Origin: Spirosoma aerolatum
GTDB taxonomy: Bacteria > Bacteroidota > Bacteroidia > Cytophagales > Spirosomataceae
Length of the DNA stretch: 64,000 bases
Assembly: GCF_002056795.1 (NCBI RefSeq)
Contig: NZ_CP020104.1
Span: forward strand, 1,251,001 to 1,315,000
Reading direction: 5' to 3'
The position numbers and the translations under genes were made by a program. Shown in pieces: positions 43,206 to 51,782 of this stretch. Under the pieces are notes generated by a model. That model was not told where the DNA came from. It saw only the letters and a list, made by a program, of their open reading frames with translations, and made no database searches. How positions within the stretch are numbered: position 1 is the stretch's first letter; each line of letters begins with the position of its first letter.

Positions 43206-45605
43206 TTAATCTGACCGCAAACTCTTCACCGGATTCATCAAGGCTGCTTTGATACTTTGGTAACTGATTGTCAGCAAGGCAAGGCCAATGGCGAACATAC
43301 CTGCCAATGCAAAGACCCACCAGGCAATATTGATTTTGTAGGCAAAACCGGCCAGCCATTCGTTCATCGTATACCAGGCCAGTGGCGAAGCTAGCAGAAT
43401 AGCCAGAAGCACCAGTTTCATAAAGTCTCTGGAGAGTAGAGTTACAATACTGGCTACCGAAGCCCCCAGCACCTTCCGAATACCGATCTCTTTGGTACGT
43501 TGCCCAACCGTGAAGGCTACCAGCCCATATAGGCCAAGTCCGCAAATGACCATCGCCATCAGCGCAAACGTATTGGCGAGTTTCGAAATCGTCGTTTCGG
43601 TCTCGTAGAATTTGTCTAGTTGGTCGGTTAGGAACTCATATTCAAACACATCGTTCGGGTACAGCCGTTGCCAAACCGTCCGAATGTGGGCCAGTGTTTG
43701 GGTCGATGATGCGCCTGAAATCCGAATGCCCGCCTGTTTGTACATAGTGGGGTATGTGGCAATAAAGCAGGGGGCAATCACCTCACGCAACGATTTCTGG
43801 TGAAAGTCCCTGACCACACCCACGATAGGCATTGGTACCGACGACAGGTAATATTGCATCCGTTTGCCGAGAATGGCCTGTGGATCGCGGAAGCCGAGTT
43901 TGTGGAGCAGCGTTTCGTTGATGACATACTCCCGGATCGAATCGCCTTCCGTAATGTTACGGCCTGCAACGATTTTTAAATTGTATGTTTTCAGGTAATC
44001 GGCATCGGCGAGCCGCTCCCGGACCGGGAAGTTGGTCCAGTCGTTTTTTGCCCCAAATTTGAATGAGCCGCCATTCATGACATTAGCCGAGGGTGGACGG
44101 TATTGAAGGGTTACCGATTTAATGCCGGGGTATTGGCGGAGTTCATTTTTGAAGGCTTCCCACGACTTCTTTTCGGAGAGAGGAAGGTTGACAGTTAGGA
44201 TGTTATCTTGCCGATAACCCAGGTCGGTCTGCCGAATGAAGTTCATTTGTTTCATTACGACCAACGCCCCAATTAGCAGTGCCTGACAAACGACGAATTG
44301 CAGAATAACCAACCCTTTTCGCAGCGAGTAGCCCCCTACTATAGCGGCCGTGAGTTTCCCGCGCAGGCTAGCCCAGGGGCTGAACCCTGACAATACAAAA
44401 GCCGGATACCCGCCTGCCAGTAGACTTACAGTAAGTGTCAATAAGCTGATAAATAAGAGTATAGATGGGTCAGGCTTGAGCGAAAGCTGTATATGTACCC
44501 AGTTGTTGAATAAGGGTAGGCTCAGCAAGGCTACCCCCACTGCCAATGCGGTTGCCACAATAACAATTAACCCTGTTTCGAGCAGAAATTGCCAGGCCAG
44601 TTGAACGCGTGAACTGCCCAGTGTTTTGCGAACGCCCACTTCTTTGCTGCGCCGAAATGCCTGGGCTGTTGCCAGATTGACAAAATTGATGCAGGCAGTC
44701 AGTACCAGAAACAGGCCAATCAACTCCAGCGACCAAAGCAACGAAGGCCGGATAACTCCGCCTACGCGGTCAACGTCGAAATGCACATCGGCCAGCGGCT
44801 GGATATGAAATTGGAAAGCGTGAGCCACGTCGCCGAAATGTTTTTTCGATAAATCTGGAAACGTTGCTTCCACCCGCTTCGCTGTGGCTGGTGAATTATC
44901 GTTTAGGGTACAATAAAGACGATAATTACTATTCAACTGCCCCCATGCAGTTATGTTAAAATCGGGGTCGAGCTGCCGGAGGGTTGGCATCGAAATGAAC
45001 AGGCCAATGTTTGTATCGGTCGGCTGAACAGGATCGGCGATGATACCCGTGACGGTTGCATTGATCGTGTGATTGAGTTCAATAGTACGACCTATTGGGT
45101 TACTCGTGCCGAAATACCGCCTGGCCCACGATTCGGTCATAACAACCGTATTGGGTTCGCGCAACGCCTTTTTCGGGTCACCGCTTAGCCATTGGTAATC
45201 AAAAATCTGAAACAGTTCGCCTTCGGTCAGTGCTGTACCATCATGCTCCAGAAACCGTTTGGGGGCCTGGCCCGGTTGAGGAATGCTGACCGTCAGCGAC
45301 CGATTGGCCATCAAAAAAGCTGCCTGTTCGACCTGCGGATAGTCGGTTCGGAGTGCTTTGGCCATCGGTAATGGCGCTTCGGGGTAGTGCTCAACAGATC
45401 CGTCGTCGAGATGGAGGTCCAGAACGATGCGGTAGATACGGTCGAAGTTGGCATGGTGTCGGTCGGTGCTGAGGTGGTACCGGACAAACAGAAAAATGAG
45501 CAATCCGCCCGCCATACCGATGGTAAGTCCGACGACGTTCAGAAGTGTATACGTGCGTTGCGAGCGCAGGTTACGGAGGGCGATTTTGAGGTAATTGCGA
45601 ACCAT
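43206..45605 (-). CDS. Double-FtsX (MacB_PCD) ABC transporter permease I
   Basis: 799 residues, ATG at 45605. The first periplasmic boundary reads RYHLSTDRHHANFDRIYRI, with His in place of the usual acidic DEL. Coupling motifs are RSKEVGVRKTLGSSRVQL and RTKEIGIRKVLGASVASI; the C-terminus is NPVKSLRSD (Asp in place of the usual final Glu). The second domain has GVVRDFHQKSLREVIAPCF. It is the first permease on the far side of the glycan locus. The start codon is 83 bp from the divergent Uma2-like gene at 45689, with the plus-strand -7 element and a hairpin in between. No dyad operator is seen. Confidence 0.95.
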   Translation of the reverse strand: MVRNYLKIALRNLRSQRTYTLLNVVGLTIGMAGGLLIFLFVRYHLSTDRHHANFDRIYRIVLDLHLDDGSVEHYPEAPLPMAKALRTDYPQVEQAAFLMANRSLTVSIPQPGQAPKRFLEHDGTALTEGELFQIFDYQWLSGDPKKALREPNTVVMTESWARRYFGTSNPIGRTIELNHTINATVTGIIADPVQPTDTNIGLFISMPTLRQLDPDFNITAWGQLNSNYRLYCTLNDNSPATAKRVEATFPDLSKKHFGDVAHAFQFHIQPLADVHFDVDRVGGVIRPSLLWSLELIGLFLVLTACINFVNLATAQAFRRSKEVGVRKTLGSSRVQLAWQFLLETGLIVIVATALAVGVALLSLPLFNNWVHIQLSLKPDPSILLFISLLTLTVSLLAGGYPAFVLSGFSPWASLRGKLTAAIVGGYSLRKGLVILQFVVCQALLIGALVVMKQMNFIRQTDLGYRQDNILTVNLPLSEKKSWEAFKNELRQYPGIKSVTLQYRPPSANVMNGGSFKFGAKNDWTNFPVRERLADADYLKTYNLKIVAGRNITEGDSIREYVINETLLHKLGFRDPQAILGKRMQYYLSSVPMPIVGVVRDFHQKSLREVIAPCFIATYPTMYKQAGIRISGASSTQTLAHIRTVWQRLYPNDVFEYEFLTDQLDKFYETETTISKLANTFALMAMVICGLGLYGLVAFTVGQRTKEIGIRKVLGASVASIVTLLSRDFMKLVLLAILLASPLAWYTMNEWLAGFAYKINIAWWVFALAGMFAIGLALLTISYQSIKAALMNPVKSLRSD

Positions 45606-45625
45606 AAACGTTTTGTCTACTTTTG
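45595..45625 (+). promoter_or_regulatory. Bacteroidota-type promoter for the Uma2-like gene at 45689
   Basis: TTG at 45595-45597, 20 bp, then TACTTTTG at 45618-45625 (TAnnTTTG). It overlaps the permease I start codon (45603-45605), as the corresponding promoter at 9463-9493 overlaps the permease C start. The hairpin 45643-45680 lies in the resulting leader. Confidence 0.45.
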
Positions 45626-45642
45626 TTTACAAGTTTCTAAAA

Positions 45643-45680
45643 ACTGGCTCTGGATCAATTGCTATCGATTTAGAGCCAGT
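45643..45680. repeat. Hairpin in the leader of the Uma2-like gene
   Basis: ACTGGCTCT (45643-45651) pairs exactly with AGAGCCAGT (45672-45680), 20-nt loop. It ends 8 nt before the ATG at 45689, where an RNA stem could affect ribosome access, or it may be a DNA-binding site. Confidence 0.6.
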
Positions 45681-45688
45681 CATTGGTT

Positions 45689-46132
45689 ATGTACGAAGTC
45701 AAACACAGTCTGTCGATGGTGCATGAAGATGAAATGGGCCTCAATGCGCCTATGGATCATCAGCGTATTATCAGTAAATTGAATGTAGGTTTGGGTAAGC
45801 TTTATTATTATGACAAAGCTATCCCACTGGAACCGTTGCCCGAAACGATGCTCGACGAGGGCCGTACGAGTCCAACTCCCGACCTGATTCTGTACGATAA
45901 GGAGCGCGATCATATACCGATTATCGTCGAAGTGTGCCATACGCGCGGCTTAAAAGGTGATTTGCAAAAAGTGGTCAGCCTGATCGAAGATTTTCCATAC
46001 GACATCGTCGAAGGGTTTGTCTATAATTACCGGACGGGTATTTGGTTTCGGTACCGAAAAGGTGACAATGGTATGGCTTCCGAATCTTCTTTCTCTGACA
46101 TTCTCCAATTGGATCTGAATCAGTTTATCTAA
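45689..46132 (+). CDS. Uma2-like (DUF820, PD-(D/E)XK fold) protein, copy 4
   Basis: 147 residues from ATG 45689; a TTG two codons earlier is possible but unnecessary. It aligns from end to end with copies at 9515 and 17826: EDEMGLNAPMDHQRIISKLN, PLPETMLDEG, PTPDLILYDK, PIIVEVCHTR, GDLQKVVSLI, VEGFVYNY, and a C-terminus LQLDLNQFI nearly identical to that of the 9515 copy (LQLDLNQFL). The acidic residues of PDL and VEV occupy the expected metal site. The length equals that of the 9515 copy. Its stop is 23 bp from the permease J stop, facing it; its start faces permease I. Confidence 0.8.
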   Translation: MYEVKHSLSMVHEDEMGLNAPMDHQRIISKLNVGLGKLYYYDKAIPLEPLPETMLDEGRTSPTPDLILYDKERDHIPIIVEVCHTRGLKGDLQKVVSLIEDFPYDIVEGFVYNYRTGIWFRYRKGDNGMASESSFSDILQLDLNQFI

Positions 46133-46155
46133 ACCGTATCGGCGACCCGGCAGAC

Positions 46156-48573
46156 TTATTCGCTACGTAAACTTTTTATGGGGTTGGCCAGGGCTGCCCG
46201 GACAGCTTGTGCACTAACGACTAGGCTTGTTAATAAAGCCAGTATAGCAGCTACGAACACAAACGGTGCCCAGGATAAATCGATTCGGTAAGCGAAATGC
46301 GCGAGCCAGTCGTGTAAAAGATAATACGCCAACGGCCAGGCAATCAGGTTGGCAATGACCAGAATCAGGGCAAATTCCTTTATAAATAGATTGACGATGC
46401 CGATGGTGTTGGCGCCCAGTACTTTCCGAATCCCAATCTCTTTGGTTCGGCGGGTCACGTTCAGCGAAACCAGCCCCAGCACACCCAGCAATACGATAAT
46501 TAGAGCTAAGGTCGTAGCTAACCGGGATGCTTTCTGCAATTGCATCTCTATCTGATAAAGCTTTTGGAGCGTATCGTCCATGAACGAATACTCAAACGGC
46601 GCATCCGGAAACAAGCGGGCCCATTCCTGCCCGATTGCGTCTACCGTTTGGGGTAACTGCCCCGGCTTGAGCCGGAACGAGAAATAGCGGTAAACCGGAT
46701 TTGACCGAACGTTAATGAAGATAATTGGCTTTATGGCCTGGTGCAGCGAATTGAAATGAAAGTCTTTGAGGACCCCTCCGATCTTCAAGGGGTAGCCTCC
46801 TCCATAAAATCGTACCTGTTGACCAATTGCGTTGGCTGGATCCTTCCAACCCAGGGCTTTCACAGCTGATTCGTTTAAAACTACTTCTGTCGAATCATAC
46901 CCTCCGCCGTTGGCATTGAAAAATTGTCCTGAATGGAGTCGAAGCCCATAGGTTTGGGCAAATCGTTCATCAGAGGTTAGTACCTCTATGGTAGCCGCTT
47001 TAGTACTGTCCTGACCATGCCGAAACACCTGGCCGCTTCCACTACTTCGTCCATCGGGAACGATAAACGAAAAGCTTACATCGCTTACACCTGGCACTCG
47101 CGCCAGTTGGTTGCGGATACCTTCCATACGCTGCACCCCTGCTGGCGACCAGTCGCGTGGCACTGAAGCTACCGTCAGGACCTGATCTTTAGTATAGCCC
47201 AGATCTTTGCTGAAAAAGTACGTTACCTGCCGACCGATGACCATAGCCCCGACAAACACGAAAATGGCCACTGTAAACTGAAACACGATTAAGGCCCGGC
47301 GTAAACCAATCCCTTTCTGGACCGACGCTGTCAGCTTCCCTTTCAGCGATTCGACCGAGGGCAGATTCGACAGGATAAAAGCCGGGTAACTACCCGCCAG
47401 TATGGCAATGAGCAGGACCAGCCCAATGAGCGCCACATATGCTAATGGCGACCAACTAATGAATGAGGGGATAGGTCGCTCCAGTATGTTGGCAAACATT
47501 GGTCGGAAAATTTCGTGGCATCCAAGAGCCAGCATGGTAGCGCCAGCGGTAAGCAAAAGGGATTCGGTCAAAAACTGGCCGATCAACTGGCTCTTGATGC
47601 CACCAAGTGCCTTCCGTACACCAATCTCCCGCAGCCGGGTTGCCGACATACCAATGGTGATGTTGATGAAATTGACTACAGCCATCAGCAAAATGAATAC
47701 GCCGATCAGGCTCAAGGTCAGCACCATTTTCTCGACCAGCCCATTATTAGCCTTTAGGTAGAGGGTTGACAGCGGGCTCAGATAGGCATGCAAATTCTCT
47801 TTATAACCCGATGGCGCATAGGTGGTTAACGCATCCGTAAGCGGTTTGGTAAGTTGATCGGCCATAACACCCGGTTGCAATTCCAGATAGGTTGGTATGT
47901 ATTGGTTTTGCCACGAATCGATCCCCACTTTGGGCGTGAAATAACCGACATCGCGCATCGGAATGAAAATCTGGTCGCGCTTGGGGAGCAAGTCTAGTAC
48001 ACTGTTGCGGGGTGGTTCCTGCAATATGCCGGTTACCGTAAATACCTGTTTGCCACCAAGCGGAGTCTGGACAGTAAGCGTTCGTCGGAGAACGTCGGTT
48101 CTGCCAAACAGTTTTTGCGCCATAGCTTCCGTAATCACGATAGAGTTGGGGGCCAGCATAGCCGTTTTTGGGTCACCATGCATCAGTGGAAACCCAAACA
48201 TCGACAGCAGGGTGGAGTCGCCGACCTCGATACCTTCCCGGAAATGTTTATCGCCATTCGAAACAATGGCTGTGACCCCGTAAAAGCGGTAATAATTTGC
48301 TACCAGGGTAGGGTACTGTTGCTTAAGCGTTGGGCCGAGGAGCCCCAGACTTGTGATATCCATACCCATCGTTGGCTCCTTCCAGCGGCTTTGTATCAGA
48401 TATTGTTGGTTTACGTTCCGCAACGTTTTGTTGACGGCTAGTTCACCCTGAATGTAGTTGCCAATTAGCAGCAGAAACGTAATGCCAACCGTAAGACCGA
48501 GAAGTGTAACCAGTGCGTAGAACCGGCGCTGGCGTAGATTGCGAAGGGCAATTTTAAGGTAATTCTGAAGCAT
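46156..48573 (-). CDS. Double-FtsX (MacB_PCD) ABC transporter permease J
   Basis: 805 residues, ATG at 48573. The motif after helix one is atypical (YIQGELAVNKTLRNVNQQYL, no DELSYDRY). Coupling motifs are RLREIGVRKALGGIKSQL and RTKEIGIRKVLGANTIGI. The first, with NFINITIGMSATR before it, is shared with permease A and not with the others. The last block is also unusual (HFAYRIDLSWAPFVFVAAIL, then ANPIKSLRSE). The signature GVLKDFHFNSLHQAIKPII is typical. It lies 155 bp downstream of the MgtA-type ATPase on the same strand; no dyad operator precedes it, so it may have its own simple promoter. Confidence 0.95.
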   Translation of the reverse strand: MLQNYLKIALRNLRQRRFYALVTLLGLTVGITFLLLIGNYIQGELAVNKTLRNVNQQYLIQSRWKEPTMGMDITSLGLLGPTLKQQYPTLVANYYRFYGVTAIVSNGDKHFREGIEVGDSTLLSMFGFPLMHGDPKTAMLAPNSIVITEAMAQKLFGRTDVLRRTLTVQTPLGGKQVFTVTGILQEPPRNSVLDLLPKRDQIFIPMRDVGYFTPKVGIDSWQNQYIPTYLELQPGVMADQLTKPLTDALTTYAPSGYKENLHAYLSPLSTLYLKANNGLVEKMVLTLSLIGVFILLMAVVNFINITIGMSATRLREIGVRKALGGIKSQLIGQFLTESLLLTAGATMLALGCHEIFRPMFANILERPIPSFISWSPLAYVALIGLVLLIAILAGSYPAFILSNLPSVESLKGKLTASVQKGIGLRRALIVFQFTVAIFVFVGAMVIGRQVTYFFSKDLGYTKDQVLTVASVPRDWSPAGVQRMEGIRNQLARVPGVSDVSFSFIVPDGRSSGSGQVFRHGQDSTKAATIEVLTSDERFAQTYGLRLHSGQFFNANGGGYDSTEVVLNESAVKALGWKDPANAIGQQVRFYGGGYPLKIGGVLKDFHFNSLHQAIKPIIFINVRSNPVYRYFSFRLKPGQLPQTVDAIGQEWARLFPDAPFEYSFMDDTLQKLYQIEMQLQKASRLATTLALIIVLLGVLGLVSLNVTRRTKEIGIRKVLGANTIGIVNLFIKEFALILVIANLIAWPLAYYLLHDWLAHFAYRIDLSWAPFVFVAAILALLTSLVVSAQAVRAALANPIKSLRSE

Positions 48574-48728
48574 GAGACAAACGATTTAGGCGACCTGCTA
48601 GTTGACGCCGTGAAGGTATCGACTATCGCGTTTCGTTTGTCTTTTAATCTGATTGACAGGGTGTTAAAAAATGTTAAGGGCAGAGTGCCGGGTATAAGGA
48701 GTAAGGAGAAGGGGAGGATATTAACAGG

Positions 48729-51251
48729 CTACTCTGTTTTATAGTGGCGGAAAAACCAGACCTTTAGCAGGTCGGCGGTGAGCACATAGCCTAAGATAAT
48801 CAGCAGGATAGTTACGAGTTGGTGAACGGGTGGCGGGGTAAGGCCGAATGCAGCCGAAACTGGTGAATAGGGGAGGTACACTGTTAGTAGAATACATAGA
48901 ATGCTTAACAGGGTAATCCACCGGGCGGGTCTGCTCCTGAAGAAATTCTTACGGGTACGGATGATGAAGAAAATAAGCAATTCGGTCAGGATCGACTCGA
49001 TAAACCAGCCCGATTGAAAACCCGATTCTTTCAGGTGAAAGCCGAACAGAAGGGTACTGAACGTGAAGACGTCGAACAACGAACTATGAATCCCGAACAC
49101 CAGCATGTAGCGCTTGATCAGTTGGATATTCCATTTGCCGGGTCTGGCAATCTGTTCCTGATCCACATTGTCGGAGGGGATACTCAGGAAGGGGAAGTCG
49201 GTCAGGAAGTTGGTGAGCAGAATCTGCTTGGGCAGCATCGGCATGAAGGGTAGAAAAAGCGAAGCCAGTGCCACACTGCACATATTGCCAAACGTGGAGC
49301 CCGTGCTGATGTAGATGTATTTCAGCGTATTCGCAAATGTTTTGCGCCCTTCGCTGATACCGTCGGCAATGACCGATAAGTCTTTTTCGAGCAGGATAAA
49401 ATCGGCAGCATCGCGGGCCACATCGGTTGCATTATCGACGGTTATGCCCACATCGGCAGCATTGATGGCCGGTACGTCGTTGATACCATCGCCCATGTAG
49501 GCCACCGTGTACGAGTGCCGTAAGGCCTGAATAATGTGCTCTTTCTGCTGGGGCTCCACTTCCGAGAAAATATGCGCCGATTTTACTTTCTGGGCTAGTG
49601 TTGTCGCGTCGATTGTCAGTAGTTCTTGGCCCGTCATCACAACCGGATTTTCGATGCCGATCTGTCGACCAATGGCCTGAGCCACGATTCGGTTATCGCC
49701 CGAAATGATTTTAAAGTCGATGTTGAGTTGCTTTAAGGCACCAATAGCGTCCACAACCCCCGCTTTGATTGGGTCTTTCATCAGCACAAAACCGGCAAAG
49801 GTCATATCGGCTTCGTCGGCTTTGGAGAAAGTTTCATACTGACCATCTTTATAACAGACCACAAGGGCTCGCATACCGTTTTGTCCGAACTGTTCGAACT
49901 GCTGTTCAATAGCTGGCCGATAAGTAACGATTGGATTTATGGTTCCGTCGGGCATGCGTACAGCCGAACAAATGGACAGACATTCGGCAAAGGCACCTTT
50001 GCTGATGAGCCGTTTTTCGATGCCGGTATCGATGGCAATGCTTAGTCGTTTGCGGGTAAAATCGTAGGGGATTTCGCCCAGTTTGGTTGGTTTCGAGACG
50101 GGTGTATCGAAGGTAAGAGACCGTATGGCCTCGTCGATGGGGTTAGAATAGCCCGTTTCAAACAGCGCATTGTAATACACCATCATTTTGACAAAGTCGC
50201 TGGGTTGCCCCCACGCATCGACAAGCCCGTTGATCTGAATGGCCCCTTCGGTAATAGTGCCCGTTTTGTCGGTGCAGAGCAGGCTGATTTCACCGAGGTT
50301 CTGAATGGAATTTAGTTTCTTAACGATTACCTTCTTGTCCAGCAGTCGTTTGGCCCCCGCACTCATCGCAATGGTCGTAATGGCCGGTAACAATTCAGGG
50401 GCCATCCCAACGGCCAGCGCCAGTGCAAACAGGGCCGAATCGATCAGGCTTTTCTGATTGATGAGGTTAATAATCAGAATAAATCCACTCAATGCCAGCG
50501 TAATACGCATGAGCATAAACCCAAAGTCCTTCAAGCCTTTATCGAAAGATGTTTCGATAACTGAACCGGCACTTTGAACGACGTTACCAAACACCGTATG
50601 CTGCCCGGTATGGATAACCAGAGCTTTGCCACTACCACTAACAATGTTGCTGCCTTCCCACAGACAATTCGGACGTTGCGATAAGGCCGCACTCGCTTCC
50701 GAAATACAGGGTTCTTTCCGTACCGGAAACGATTCGCCCGTCAAACTGGCTTCGTTGACCTGTAGTTCATTGGCCTCAATAAGCAGGCAGTCGGCTGACA
50801 CCACATCGCCCGCGTTGAACAGGAGTACATCACCAGGGACCAGTTGCGAAGCCGGAATCTCTTTTTCCTGGCCATCGCGAATGACGGAGCTTTTAATGGT
50901 AATCAGAGTTTGTAGTTTTTCTACGACTCGTCCGGCATTTCGCTCCTGAAAAAAGCTGATCAACCCCGTCGATAGCAGGATGAACAGGATAATCATGACA
51001 TCGGAGGTGTCCCCTAAAAAAGCCGACAGGAGCACAGCACCGATGAGCAGGAGCATAAGCGGACTTTTGAACTGCGTAATAAACAGCCGGATGTCTTTTT
51101 GCAAAGCAGATTCGGAGTGGGGTCCTGTCGCTGTTTTTAATCGTTGCCGGGCGACCTGTTCGGTTAGTCCGTTCTCGGAACTACCGAGTTGTTGCGCCCA
51201 GTAAGGAGTCGTCTTTGTCCAGAAAGTATCTGTTTTGTTGGCGGTGTTCAA
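48729..51251 (-). CDS. mgtA: Magnesium-translocating P-type ATPase (P3B, MgtA-like)
   Basis: 840 residues. Only a TTG at 51251 fits as a start: the frame upstream meets a stop without an ATG, and the next Met is near residue 66. Motifs: NEASLTGESFPVRKE (actuator loop, about 170), LCTDKTGTITEGAI (phosphorylated Asp, about 330) and YMGDGINDVPAINAADVGIT (hinge, about 595), with about ten TM helices; the C-terminal half has NFLTDFPFLSIPSDNVD, typical of the MgtA/MgtB subfamily. It moves Mg2+ into the cytosol using ATP, in the inner membrane. It is unrelated to the ABC permeases around it. No riboswitch or leader peptide was recognised in the region upstream. Confidence 0.9.
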   Translation of the reverse strand: MNTANKTDTFWTKTTPYWAQQLGSSENGLTEQVARQRLKTATGPHSESALQKDIRLFITQFKSPLMLLLIGAVLLSAFLGDTSDVMIILFILLSTGLISFFQERNAGRVVEKLQTLITIKSSVIRDGQEKEIPASQLVPGDVLLFNAGDVVSADCLLIEANELQVNEASLTGESFPVRKEPCISEASAALSQRPNCLWEGSNIVSGSGKALVIHTGQHTVFGNVVQSAGSVIETSFDKGLKDFGFMLMRITLALSGFILIINLINQKSLIDSALFALALAVGMAPELLPAITTIAMSAGAKRLLDKKVIVKKLNSIQNLGEISLLCTDKTGTITEGAIQINGLVDAWGQPSDFVKMMVYYNALFETGYSNPIDEAIRSLTFDTPVSKPTKLGEIPYDFTRKRLSIAIDTGIEKRLISKGAFAECLSICSAVRMPDGTINPIVTYRPAIEQQFEQFGQNGMRALVVCYKDGQYETFSKADEADMTFAGFVLMKDPIKAGVVDAIGALKQLNIDFKIISGDNRIVAQAIGRQIGIENPVVMTGQELLTIDATTLAQKVKSAHIFSEVEPQQKEHIIQALRHSYTVAYMGDGINDVPAINAADVGITVDNATDVARDAADFILLEKDLSVIADGISEGRKTFANTLKYIYISTGSTFGNMCSVALASLFLPFMPMLPKQILLTNFLTDFPFLSIPSDNVDQEQIARPGKWNIQLIKRYMLVFGIHSSLFDVFTFSTLLFGFHLKESGFQSGWFIESILTELLIFFIIRTRKNFFRSRPARWITLLSILCILLTVYLPYSPVSAAFGLTPPPVHQLVTILLIILGYVLTADLLKVWFFRHYKTE

Positions 51252-51283
51252 ATCAGTGATAGTTAACTGCAGCCGTTATTGAA

Positions 51284-51364
51284 TTTAACCGCAAAGGTGC
51301 AATAGGGGCAAGCTGTTATAAATCAGCTCATTAGCCCTTGCGTCTTTGCGCCCTTGCGGTTAAA
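51284..51364. repeat. Palindrome with AACCGCAA arms
   Basis: TTTAACCGCAA (51284-51294) pairs exactly with TTGCGGTTAAA (51354-51364). Pairing continues inward imperfectly (AAGGTGCAA against TTTGCGCCC), and a small AGCTG/CAGCT stem lies in the loop. Such ACCGCAAAGG-rich palindromes are familiar dispersed elements in Bacteroidota genomes. Confidence 0.65.
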
Positions 51365-51476
51365 CAACGCTATGATGAAGCAATGATACACCTGATGAAC
51401 CTCACGGGCCTATGATAAAAATCAGGCCAAAGACTCGTATTTATCGGTGACAGCGTTAGCATGATTCTAAATGATG

Positions 51477-51508
51477 AATCTGTTTAAAAGCGTTTAAACA
51501 GATTTTTT
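51477..51508. repeat. Perfect 12-bp hairpin followed by T tract
   Basis: AATCTGTTTAAA (51477-51488) pairs exactly with TTTAAACAGATT (51493-51504), 4-nt loop AGCG, followed by TTTT (to 51508). It looks like an intrinsic terminator on the plus strand but has no gene just upstream on that strand. The TTTAAAC core also occurs in the outer arms of the 12.6 kb element. Confidence 0.7.
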
Positions 51509-51594
51509 GTCTGGCGACGAAGGCGCAATCTTCATTGAAAGCGTTTTCTGCCTATTTCCGAAGATGGTTCCTTCGTGGCCATAACAGAAAAAAA
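51504..51594. repeat. Degenerate palindrome, CATGCTGACGAAGG family, copy 3
   Basis: The right part (51559-51594) reads CGAAGATGGTTCCTTCG then TGGCCATAACAG, a mutated form of the same arm at 12.69 and 32.35 kb. The left part (GGCGACGAAGGCGCAATCTTC) is further decayed, so the arms no longer pair well. Flanking TTTAAAC words (51482-51488 and about 51620-51627) recall the outer arms of copy 1. Confidence 0.6.
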
Positions 51595-51782
51595 TACCGG
51601 CTATAGCTCAATTTTATGAAGTTTAAACAAGTTTATGGTTATAGGCCGAAAAGGGTTAGATTTATACAATGCTTTCTTTACGTAAGTAATGCTTCGGCTA
51701 GCTGGCAGACTCCCGCATTTTTCTGAGGGATCTAACCGTAGGTATTGCTCAATTATATGCCGTCAACTTGTTATTTATCCGC

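Larger units (their letters stand above)
51252..51782. other. 531-bp non-coding region between mgtA and the histidine kinase
   Basis: No convincing gene. It holds three palindromes: 51284-51364, 51477-51508 and 51504-51594. The remaining sequence (51365-51476 and 51595-51782) has no feature I could recognise. Confidence 0.7.

Noticed and set aside
48574..48728. Sigma-54-like promoter before permease J
   Set aside because: A GGCAC word is present but without TTGC at the right distance and without the tandem dyads.
51477..51508. Intrinsic terminator assignment
   Set aside because: Hairpin plus T tract fits on the plus strand, but no plus-strand gene ends upstream of it, so I list it only as a repeat.
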